Of a stretch of 64,000 bases of DNA, positions 47,334 through 57,300 are shown piece by piece. The stretch comes from Pristionchus mayeri (taxonomy: Eukaryota; Nematoda; Chromadorea; Rhabditida; Neodiplogasteridae): assembly GCA_036245805.1 (NCBI GenBank), contig BTRK01000003.1, positions 16,718,464-16,782,463 of the forward strand, read 5' to 3'. The notes below the pieces were generated by a model that had not been told where the DNA came from, did not search any database, and saw only the letters and a program-made list of their open reading frames with translations. The position numbers and the translations under genes are program-made. Position 1 is the stretch's first letter; each line of letters starts with the position of its first letter.

Positions 47334-49317
47334 CGTTGAACGATCGATCGAACCTGTAATAAAAGTATCAATACGATGCAATATTCATATGTTGTCATAT
47401 ACAAGGCGAGAACAGATATTTATTGTATGGTACAAATTAGTATAGTTTAATAGAAACGATTGCCGAGTAGCAAATGGAAAGAAACTCGATGAGCATCGAA
47501 AAATCATTAGGTAAAATAATTAGGTTCGACGATTCATTCCGAAAACAAAATACTCTACTTTTTTCCTTTCGAATGCGTCTAGGTCACAACAATGATTGAT
47601 TTACTGCTTCCATTCAGCCTTACTTATAAGGAGGGATGTTTATTCAAAGTCAACACGAAACTAAGAAAGAAATATATTTTAAATAAAAGAGGCGATAGTA
47701 TCAGGTTGAGCATAAAGTTTTGCGCGGTTTTGACTAAAGTGCATCCTGACATCTACCATCGTTCGTTGTTGCCCAATCAACTCAGATCTTTTAGTGTTAG
47801 ATAGGGGCATTTATACTCTCTTTAGCGCGCACTATCATAGATCTGTCCGACCAAGGGAAATAAGACAGCGATGCAGCAAACTTCATCTGGCTAACCAACT
47901 ACATCACTTTTCAAAGGTTTATAATTTCTTTCAGAACGGAGATAGGACCCTATGTTAACCACAGTTGTAAAGCATGACTTGCATATATTGTATTGGTAAG
48001 GTTGAGACTGATCAGCCATAAAGGGCCGGCCTACTAGAAATAAGCGCGGAATCAGAATTTGAGTTTTCCTGACGATTGTCAAGATAAGTTTTTGGGGTAC
48101 TGTATCTGTACCGATAGTTCTTGGGGTTTCAATTATTTATGAATGTGAACTACCTTTCCAGTACAAGTCAAAATTCCATTTGGGAGAGAATGCGGATCTC
48201 CATTCATGAACAGGGTTTTTCGGGGCTTAGGTGTTCAATTTTGAACATCAAAATACACACTTTTGACGTTTTTGTGCTAGCCACGTGGTTTAAAGGGTGG
48301 TTCTTTCGTGCTAAAATTAACGAACAACACTTACCCTATCACTCACTAATTAGGAATATTGTGGAGGTCGCTACTTTTTCTAGGGTGAGCCGTGCCTGAA
48401 GATCCTCCATATCAGCGTTTTCGACATTTTCAGTGAAAAATAATTCATGCGCAAATGTCACTTTTTTTAGATGAGAAAGCCAAGTGGGCTCTTAAATATC
48501 GTTGCAATAGAGAACCCTGTTGGTAGGTATAACATCGCCAATAGGTAGCTGTCAGTCTCGTTAATCCGCGAAACAGGTGATTTGTTTGAGAGAACTCTGA
48601 TTTTGACAAGTACCCGTGATTCATTGACCTATACGAAGCGTATACTGAATTCCACAGCTCTCTCGTTTTGTTACTAGGTAGTGCTTGCCTAAGGCTTCTG
48701 AACAAACTTGATGAGCTTCTATCGAAAAATTCCTCGGCAAAGTACAGCAATTTAAAAGGAAATCAATATTTTTTCTGAAAAATCCAAAGTTATGCAGACT
48801 TTGATTTCTCGCGTTAAGTGGACCCAGAAAATGTATTAATCTCAATTTCGAAATTTGACTCAATGTCAAGGTTTGTTCGATTCTTAGGTGAGAGGCGTGA
48901 TATTCCGTGTTTGCGCGAGTGCTTAACGAGATACGATTATATTAGCTGGATTCAGCATAGTTTGGATCAACTTAAAACTTACAATTAGGATAAAAAGTAA
49001 AAATATCTTTTGGTTTTGATGCATCGAGAAAACAACGCTCTCCGAATTACTCTTGCCTTGTCGCCTTTTCTCTGATCCAATCAGTGAGAGAACATGTAAA
49101 TACAAGGGAGACGTTATAGTATTGGGAATTAATTCTCCTTTTAAAATTAACGTACATTATTAACGAATTCGTTTAGAAGGAAATGAAATTACTGAGATTT
49201 AGGGCAGAACGATGTCACATTTCATGGTTCTTATTTTTAGATTCAGTTCAACTTCGACGACAGTAGATTATTCTCAATGCCATTTGCTCAAATAATTTAA
49301 CCATTTCTTTTTTTCAG
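47334..49317. other. No supported gene; solitary mariner-like terminus
   Basis: No exon of the four-transmembrane family or other gene could be supported. At 47702, AGGTTGAGCATAAAGTTTTG matches the terminus near 50.44 and 50.71 kb and may be a solo mariner-type end. Confidence 0.4.
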
Positions 49318-50089
49318 TCCAATCATCCGTCCATGTGGGTCGAACTCGCGCACATAATCCTCTCGCTCACGTCTTGTGTGCTGAGTCACGTGTCCATCGG
49401 TTTCTGGATCAGGTATACGGTAGGAGCATTGGCGGATATCGCACATTGATTCTTTCGTATGATTTGGAAAAATAATGTATTTATCGTATGTTGGCCCGAC
49501 TTCAACAGGGACAGAGAGAGAGCCACCTTTATTGCTTCATTATAGTTTTGAGCAAACATATTCTGAGAAACTGGAATTTGAATTTAGATTTTTTTTAATA
49601 TTCAGAGTGTTTCTTCAGTACGTTACGAGAGAGCGCGTGAATAAGAAGAGTCGCGCACTGAATTATCAAAACGTATACCTCTTGCATCTTCGGCACCCAA
49701 GCCGACACGGGATACATGGTGATTACGGTATCTGACTTTGTCGACAACTGACTTTGTTCACGAATTCAATGGGTACAAGTTATCGATTTTTTCAGAACGG
49801 CTACGGGATCAAAAGCCAATTCTACTTCGCGTCCATCGATTGTGAGTACCATATGATATTGAAGACTAGGTCGCTAGATACTAGGATTAGCAATTCGAAG
49901 TCGTATTGCGAATTCGCAATCCCTCCCCTCGCATATTGCGAAATCCGAGGAGGGGGAGGAGTTGCGAAGTCGCAATCCGGCTTCGAATTGCCAACCCTAC
50001 TAGATATAGTATCAGATGTATTTGTTTATCCGATTTCAATTGTTCTCAGCTACCTTTCGGCCATCGCATGCATGGCCCTCTCCGGATAA
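49318..50089 (+). pseudogene. Four-transmembrane paralogue C, exons 4-7 only, inverted
   Basis: Plus-strand exons homologous to exons 4-7 of gene B: 49318-49412 (MWVELAHIILSLTSCVLSHV), about 49688-49718 (FGTQADTGYM), 49796-49841 (NGYGIKSQFYFASID) and a last exon ending YLSAIACMALSG with TAA at 50087-50089. Two acceptors are destroyed: exon 5 has CTTGCAT where B has CTTGCAG, and exon 7 has TTTCAA where A and B have TTTCAG. No exons 1-3 lie upstream on this strand. All other paralogues are on the minus strand, so this half appears inverted. The downstream sequence matches the 3' flanks of A and B. Confidence 0.75.
49881..50003. repeat. CTAGGG-type hairpin with AATTCG core, copy 3
   Basis: CTAGGATTAGCAATTCGAAG at the left and TTCGAATTGCCAACCCTAC at the right, with ATTGCGAAATCCGAGGAG between. 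It lies in the last intron of pseudogene C and may relate to loss of the exon 7 acceptor. Related half-elements lie at 17.64 and 23.82 kb in genes 1 and 2. Confidence 0.65.
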
Positions 50090-50281
50090 TTCGGCAGCAG
50101 GCTTTGTTACCGTACCCTATTCCTGTTATCTAACCTGTCCTGAATGGATTTCAAACGTTGTTAAATTGTCTTGTTCAGCTAACCCTACTGTGGTTGTCTA
50201 TTCAGACTTAGATCCACATTTGTTGTGTTGGGATTCTTTCACCTATTGTTGTTCTCGTTTTCTATCGTTATTTATCTCTAG

Positions 50282-50478
50282 TTGTTGGCAGGTCTTCAAT
50301 GTTGTTCAAAGTTTCAGTATGAATGAATGTTGTTAAGAATAAAAGATATTCGATTCAACCATCGTCTCTCCAGAAGTCATTTAAACGTTGATGCGTCGTT
50401 TATTACAATTCTTGAGTCTGACAGCCTGACATATTGGAAATATTAGGTTGAGCATAAAGTTTTGCGCGATTTTGGCTA
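50282..50478 (+). repeat. 197 bp direct repeat, copy 1
   Basis: It starts TTGTTGGCAGGTCTTCAATG and ends in a mariner-like terminus TTAGGTTGAGCATAAAGTTT. Apparently identical to 50553-50749, offset by 271 bp. It contains the 3' end of pseudogene C, including an AATAAA signal near 50338. Confidence 0.85.
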
Positions 50479-50552
50479 TCAACTTTGAGTTCGCGCAGTT
50501 TCTTTTGCGAAAATAAGCATCTTCTGTCCTGATGTCGATATATATATATATA

Positions 50553-50749
50553 TTGTTGGCAGGTCTTCAATGTTGTTCAAAGTTTCAGTATGAATGAATG
50601 TTGTTAAGAATAAAAGATATTCGATTCAACCATCGTCTCTCCAGAAGTCATTTAAACGTTGATGCGTCGTTTATTACAATTCTTGAGTCTGACAGCCTGA
50701 CATATTGGAAATATTAGGTTGAGCATAAAGTTTTGCGCGATTTTGGCTA
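50553..50749 (+). repeat. 197 bp direct repeat, copy 2, abutting the palindrome
   Basis: Copy of 50282-50478. Its last base lies two bases before the left boundary of the 6.46 kb palindrome, so it marks a rearrangement junction. A short TATATATATATA tract lies just before it. Confidence 0.85.
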
Positions 50750-51854
50750 GCAATTGTGACTTTCCATCCGATTAAAACAGTCTCTTTCCGAAACCGGTGC
50801 CCCCTCAGAGAAATTGGCCTCGTCGTCGATTGATCTACGCATATTGTGCATTTTGTAGAGCTTACTAATATTGTACTTTGACCTACCGTAGTCGTGAAAC
50901 GTTTGCTAAATTGTACTTTGTATGAATTCGTTGCGTTGTGATAGGTGAAATTCAGTTGTGACCAGATTCGATAATATTGAAAAGTTTGTTAGTGATGAGG
51001 AAATTTGTGTACAATAAAGCGACAACAACCACTGTGGTGTGACATGAGAATCAGAAAAGTTTACTGTACCCAATCATCGTTGCGACCCAGACACACAATG
51101 CAGGTCAACCGTCTTGCCTGATTTTTTTCGTATTTTTGTATTCTTAAATGCATTACGAAATCGAACAGCAATGCGGCTCCTGCTGTATTTATCTCTTCGT
51201 AATTCTCGGCAAAAGATTCTCTGTTCGCGTTTCTTCTCAATATTCACGGAAAGATTTGTGTCGCGCGATTTTTTCGATGCCTCTTCTCTAATGAATTGCA
51301 TTATGCTTTATTGATTTTAAAGCGTTAAATGTACAAAAAGGCGACTTTAAAACGAATATTTCAGAGAACGCAGTGCCCGCTGATCTATTTTCGCGAAAAA
51401 TGTTCCCGCTTTTCTGTTCGCTAGGATTTTCCTGTGAACTAATATATCTTTTGGTTAATTATATTTGTTTTGGAGCCGGCGTTTTATAGTTATTATCTTT
51501 AAGAATGGTGCTCGCTTGTTTGTCAAATCATCGGTGCTCCCTAAACCGCCTTTTAATTTTACACGTGTTTTTATTTGTTATACTCAATCATTGATTAATC
51601 TTTTCTTCTATCGAGCGATATTGTTATCCGGACATACAGGATCACACGGCGCTTTATATATAGCATAGTATTTTATTCGAACGCCTTCTGTTTAACGCTT
51701 TGGTTGATCGTTCGCCCACTAGTATTACTTGGCGAAACAATCGTTTTTCCTTTCTCTAATTATTGCTCGATGTTCGATGAGTTCATTACCGTTCTCAACT
51801 CGACTATTGTTTCAATTGAGCGACGCTATCGCAGGTTCGATTGATCGTTCAACG

Positions 51855-52715
51855 ATGGGCAAGAACTATCCCTTGATGGTGCTCTGCGCTGCGGAGTTCG
51901 CTCTAGGGGGTCAGCTTTTGTTTATTTGTAGTTCGACCAATGATTGAAACGAATAAAATCACGTCATTTTCGTTGACTGAACTTGAAGGATTGCCTCGAA
52001 TATTATTGTAAACCTGAATTATGACTCCACATTGTGTGCACTCCTTCGCGTTCGTTAAAGTTACCGGACGAGGACGAAACCCTGATCTGACCCTGATCTC
52101 GTCGCGTGTACGAGAGATTACGTAAAAGTTAGAGAGCGCGGGATTACGCTGATCATTTCCGGCTTTCCCTTGAGGATATTATTGATTTTTTAGCATTTTT
52201 GTATATTCATTCTCAACTAATTCAGCCATCGGCTATTCGATGGAGGACAAAAAATAGGTTGTCAATTTCGTCCTCGTCCGGTAACTTTAACCAATGACAA
52301 TACGATAATGCGGATTGTACAGTCCTGATTGTGGACTAAAATCATAAAAAACCTCTCACTCCACTTTTCCCTTTTTTCGCACGTTCCATGCTTGATGAAA
52401 AACCTTTATGTTCGATAAAAGAATATTTAAAACTAACCTTTCAGTGTTTCTTTTCGAGGGCGCAGTGATGTGCATGGCCAACTCGGTGGACAACTGCCCG
52501 TTTCCCACGGGTAACTTTTGTGTATATTATTTGTGGTTCAAAACATCCACATGACAACACCATCATCCAGCTTGTATTGAAAATGTACGAGGATTTGTTC
52601 CTGAATTCAGTTTTCTAACATGTAGGTGCATACATGTTTCAAATCAAATCTATCAGGTCTGTGGACAAGCATCGTCTTGATGATCAGCGCAGCGGTCGGA
52701 GGTGCAGCTGCAGTC
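51855..52715 (+). pseudogene. Four-transmembrane gene C exons 1-3, left arm
   Basis: Exons 51855-51909 (MGKNYPLMVLCAAEFALG), 52445-52510 (VFLFEGAVMCMANSVDNCPF) and 52657-52715 (LWTSIVLMISAAVGGAAAV), with phases as in gene B. Downstream lies the palindrome axis, and no exon 4 follows on this strand. As placed, it can encode only the first half of the protein. Confidence 0.8.
52059..52286. mobile_element. TTAA-flanked MITE, copy 2
   Basis: 228 bp with AGTTACCGGACGAGGACG ends and TTAA at 52055-52058 and 52287-52290. In intron 1 of the left-arm gene C copy. Confidence 0.88.
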
Positions 52716-52950
52716 GTAAGACCTTTGATCTATATTCTATCTATTGCATATCGTTTGGTCGTGGGCCACTTCCTCTCTGGCCTGGCGGACTGTTCTCCCG
52801 TGAGCCATGTCTCGAAATCGAGACGCACCTTTACCTTTAATATGCGTGATTAGTAAAGATAAAAAGGGTACATCCCGTCTTTGAGACTAGGCTCGCGTGC
52901 GCGGCGCTTCTGCGCAATACCGGGTAAACTCTAATATCGCTATTATACAT

Positions 52951-53327
52951 GTATGAGTGGGAAATCTTAAAGTTACCGGACGAGGACGAAACCCTGATCT
53001 GACCCTGATCTGGTCGCGTGTACGAGAGAGTATGCAAAAGTGAGAGAGCGCAAGATTACGATGATCATTTCCGGCTTTCCCTTGAGGCTATTATTGATTT
53101 TTTAGCATTTTTGTATATTCATTCTCAACTAATTCAGCCATCGGCTATTCGATGGAGGACAAAAAATAGGGCGTCAATTTCGTCCTCGGCCGGTAACTTT
53201 AAGTGACTCTGCTACTCTCGCTTTCGCGCGCTCTCTGCCTTTCTCTAAACGGCTAGAGAAAAAATGCAGAGAGAGCGCGAAAGCGAGAGAAGCAGAGTCA
53301 CTTAATATTTCCCACTCATATGTATGA
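52951..53327. mobile_element. GAGTGGGAAAT hairpin element with a nested TTAA MITE
   Basis: GTATGAGTGGGAAAT at the left and ATTTCCCACTCATA at the right, with inner inverted GTGACTCTGCTACTCTCGC repeats. Without the nested element at 52971-53198 it would be about 145 bp. The nested insertion used a TTAA inside the left terminus; the right terminus still reads CTTAATATTTCCCAC. Confidence 0.75.
52971..53198. mobile_element. TTAA-flanked MITE, copy 3 (nested)
   Basis: 228 bp, TTAA at 52967-52970 and 53199-53202. Inserted into the GAGTGGGAAAT hairpin, giving a relative age: hairpin first, TTAA element second, palindrome last. Confidence 0.88.
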
Positions 53328-53375
53328 CTGTACCTAGAAGGGCAATTCCTATAAAAATACAAGCATTTTTATCCT

Positions 53376-54588
53376 TTATCACGCGTCTTCTGAGAGATCG
53401 CATGAAATCGAGACCCCCCTTTGACAAACTGTTCAAAGTGGTCCAATCTCCATGAAATTTTCAGGGTAGATAAGCCTAAGGTCCAGTAGCCTCCAGGAAA
53501 TTTTGTAGAGCCGGGAATTGAAAAGTGCCTAAAATCCGGCTCCGGCTATCATGAAAATTCAAAAATTCATAAGTTCCTTCAAAGTTGAGTAAAAAAGTCG
53601 ATCAAAAAACTAAATTATTCGGATTGTTAAGATGAACACCTTTTCTGTTGAGCACTTTTTGACTGCTTCAAAAGATGCAAGTGGAAATGACGAAAATTCG
53701 TTTTTGACCCTCGAAATTTACGAACTTTTACAGGTCGTGAAAAAAATCGTTCCACGTTGTAACGAGATCTCTACGGAATCGAAATCTGCAACCTTTTCTA
53801 CCTTACAAAGAATAGTTTTCGTTTCGATTTACGACCTTATTTTTCTGTAATTTTGCCTCAAACATTGAAAATGACGGTATTTTTTCACAAAATCATATTT
53901 TCAGATTTGTGCAGAAATTGAATTTCAGCTTCAGCATTGCAATATTTCACTTAGAATAGCTAGCAATCATCACTACTTCATTCTCAAGTAGTTTGAAGGG
54001 CATCCGAGAAAATTAAATTTTTCATCATTTTTTTCATTCATAGTTAGACATGACAATTTTTTTCGAAAAAATAAAATTTTATCGGATGCCCTTCAAACTA
54101 CTTGAGAATGAAGTAGTGATGATTCCTATCTATTCTAAGTGAAATATTGCAAGGCTGATGCTGAAATTCAATTTTGCAGATTTCGATTCCGTAGAGATCT
54201 CATCACAACGTGGAACGATTTTTTTCACGACCTGTAAAAGTTCATGAATTTCGAGGGTCAAAAACGAATTTTCGCCATTTTCACTTGCAGCTTTTGAAGC
54301 TGTCAAAAGTGCTCAACAGAAAAGGTGTTCATATTAACAATCCGAATAATTTAGTTTTTTGATCGACTTTTTTACTCAACTTTGAAGGAACTTATGAATT
54401 TTTGAATTTTCATGATAGCCGGAGCCGGATTTTAGGCACTTTTCAATTCCCGGCTCTACAAAATTTCCTGGAGGCTACTGGACCTTAGGCTTATCTACCC
54501 TGAAAATTTCATGGAGATTGGACCACTTTGAACAGTTTGTCAAAGGGGGGTCTCGATTTCATGCGATCTCTCAGAAGACGCGTGATAA
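53376..54588. mobile_element. TATCACGCG-type foldback at the palindrome axis
   Basis: Ends TTATCACGCGTCTTCTGAGA and the complement; the inner arms contain ACCTTTTCTGTTGAGCAC and TTTTTTCACGACCTG. The element is itself a palindrome, and its axis is the axis of the 6.46 kb palindrome. Related termini lie at 45861 and 58383. The frame 53632-53850 lies in its left arm and is probably not a gene. Confidence 0.8.
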
Positions 54589-54765
54589 AGGATAAAAATG
54601 CTTGTATTTTTATAGGAATTGCCCTTCTAGGTACAGTCATACATATGAGTGGGAAATATTAAGTGACTCTGCTTCTCTCGCTTTCGCGCTCTCTCTGCAT
54701 TTTTTCTCTAGCCGTTTAGAGAAAGGCAGAGAGCGCGCGAAAGCGAGAGTAGCAGAGTCACTTAA

Positions 54766-54993
54766 AGTTACCGGCCGAGGACGAAATTGACGCCCTATTT
54801 TTTGTCCTCCATCGAATAGCCGATGGCTGAATTAGTTGAGAATGAATATACAAAAATGCTAAAAAATCAATAATAGCCTCAAGGGAAAGCCGGAAATGAT
54901 CATCGTAATCTTGCGCTCTCTCACTTTTGCATACTCTCTCGTACACGCGACCAGATCAGGGTCAGATCAGGGTTTCGTCCTCGTCCGGTAACT
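54766..54993. mobile_element. TTAA-flanked MITE, mirror copy of 52971-53198
   Basis: The right-arm counterpart, with TTAA at 54762-54765 and 54994-54997. Created by duplication of the arm rather than by separate transposition. Confidence 0.88.
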
Positions 54994-55248
54994 TTAAGAT
55001 TTCCCACTCATACATGTATAATAGCGATATTAGAGTTTACCCGGTATTGCGCAGAAGCGCCGCGCACGCGAGCCTAGTCTCAAAGACGGGATGTACCCTT
55101 TTTATCTTTACTAATCACGCATATTAAAGGTAAAGGTGCGTCTCGATTTCGAGACATGGCTCACGGGAGAACAGTCCGCCAGGCCAGAGAGGAAGTGGCC
55201 CACGACCAAACGATATGCAATAGATAGAATATAGATCAAAGGTCTTAC

Positions 55249-56109
55249 GACTGCAGCTGCACCTCCGACCGCTGCGCTGATCATCAAGACGATGCTTGTC
55301 CACAGACCTGATAGATTTGATTTGAAACATGTATGCACCTACATGTTAGAAAACTGAATTCAGGAACAAATCCTCGTACATTTTCAATACAAGCTGGATG
55401 ATGGTGTTGTCATGTGGATGTTTTGAACCACAAATAATATACACAAAAGTTACCCGTGGGAAACGGGCAGTTGTCCACCGAGTTGGCCATGCACATCACT
55501 GCGCCCTCGAAAAGAAACACTGAAAGGTTAGTTTTAAATATTCTTTTATCGAACATAAAGGTTTTTCATCAAGCATGGAACGTGCGAAAAAAGGGAAAAG
55601 TGGAGTGAGAGGTTTTTTATGATTTTAGTCCACAATCAGGACTGTACAATCCGCATTATCGTATTGTCATTGGTTAAAGTTACCGGACGAGGACGAAATT
55701 GACAACCTATTTTTTGTCCTCCATCGAATAGCCGATGGCTGAATTAGTTGAGAATGAATATACAAAAATGCTAAAAAATCAATAATATCCTCAAGGGAAA
55801 GCCGGAAATGATCAGCGTAATCCCGCGCTCTCTAACTTTTACGTAATCTCTCGTACACGCGACGAGATCAGGGTCAGATCAGGGTTTCGTCCTCGTCCGG
55901 TAACTTTAACGAACGCGAAGGAGTGCACACAATGTGGAGTCATAATTCAGGTTTACAATAATATTCGAGGCAATCCTTCAAGTTCAGTCAACGAAAATGA
56001 CGTGATTTTATTCGTTTCAATCATTGGTCGAACTACAAATAAACAAAAGCTGACCCCCTAGAGCGAACTCCGCAGCGCAGAGCACCATCAAGGGATAGTT
56101 CTTGCCCAT
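55249..56109 (-). pseudogene. Four-transmembrane gene C exons 1-3, right arm
   Basis: Mirror of the left-arm copy: exons 56055-56109, 55454-55519 and 55249-55307 on the minus strand, the same strand as A, B and D. Its missing exons 4-7 appear at 49318-50089 in inverted orientation. Flipping the segment from about 49.3 kb to the axis would restore a complete exon order. Confidence 0.8.
55678..55905. mobile_element. TTAA-flanked MITE, mirror copy of 52059-52286
   Basis: The right-arm counterpart, with TTAA at 55674-55677 and 55906-55909. Confidence 0.88.
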
Positions 56110-57300
56110 CGTTGAACGATCAATCGAACCTGCGATAGCGTCGCTCAATTGAAACAATAGTCGAGTTGAGAACGGTAATGAACTCATCGAACATCGAGCA
56201 ATAATTAGAGAAAGGAAAAACGATTGTTTCGCCAAGTAATACTAGTGGGCGAACGATCAACCAAAGCGTTAAACAGAAGGCGTTCGAATAAAATACTATG
56301 CTATATATAAAGCGCCGTGTGATCCTGTATGTCCGGATAACAATATCGCTCGATAGAAGAAAAGATTAATCAATGATTGAGTATAACAAATAAAAACACG
56401 TGTAAAATTAAAAGGCGGTTTAGGGAGCACCGATGATTTGACAAACAAGCGAGCACCATTCTTAAAGATAATAACTATAAAACGCCGGCTCCAAAACAAA
56501 TATAATTAACCAAAAGATATATTAGTTCACAGGAAAATCCTAGCGAACAGAAAAGCGGGAACATTTTTCGCGAAAATAGATCAGCGGGCACTGCGTTCTC
56601 TGAAATATTCGTTTTAAAGTCGCCTTTTTGTACATTTAACGCTTTAAAATCAATAAAGCATAATGCAATTCATTAGAGAAGAGGCATCGAAAAAATCGCG
56701 CGACACAAATCTTTCCGTGAATATTGAGAAGAAACGCGAACAGAGAATCTTTTGCCGAGAATTACGAAGAGATAAATACAGCAGGAGCCGCATTGCTGTT
56801 CGATTTCGTAATGCATTTAAGAATACAAAAATACGAAAAAAATCAGGCAAGACGGTTGACCTGCATTGTGTGTCTGGGTCGCAACGATGATTGGGTACAG
56901 TAAACTTTTCTGATTCTCATGTCACACCACAGTGGTTGTTGTCGCTTTATTGTACACAAATTTCCTCATCACTAACAAACTTTTCAATATTATCGAATCT
57001 GGTCACAACTGAATTTCACCTATCACAACGCAACGAATTCATACAAAGTACAATTTAGCAAACGTTTCACGACTACGGTAGGTCAAAGTACAATATTAGT
57101 AAGCTCTACAAAATGCACAATATGCGTAGATCAATCGACGACGAGGCCAATTTCTCTGAGGGGGCACCGGTTTCGGAAAGAGACTGTTTTAATCGGATGG
57201 AAAGTCACAATTTTTGGATTTCGCTCGGGAGGTGAGTATGGCTCGCAAAACGGGGTGAGGTACAGTAATATCGCTTGGATTGCGGTAGATCATTGATACT

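Larger units (their letters stand above)
50752..57212. repeat. Near-perfect 6.46 kb palindrome
   Basis: Position n pairs with 107,964 minus n from 50752/57212 to about 53.8/54.18 kb, arms of roughly 3.1-3.2 kb. Six pairs of mirror frames have identical predicted peptides, so the arms are essentially identical outside the centre. Near the axis the left arm has about 125 bp missing from the right, and the innermost 20 bp (53988-54007 with 54082-54101) close around about 74 bp. Both outer boundaries are sharp. Each arm carries exons 1-3 of a four-transmembrane gene and two TTAA MITEs. It could be a recent foldback duplication or an assembly or library artefact. Confidence 0.93.

Noticed and set aside
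50016..50336. Frameshifted 106-codon C-terminus for gene C through the TCTCAG acceptor
   Set aside because: It abandons the conserved last helix and runs into the 3' flank shared with A and B; loss of the true acceptor is simpler.
51074..56890. Open frames of 60-80 codons in the palindrome such as 51114-51314, 51465-51668 and 53018-53206
   Set aside because: Each appears twice only because of the palindrome. None has a domain or splice support, and some lie in MITEs.
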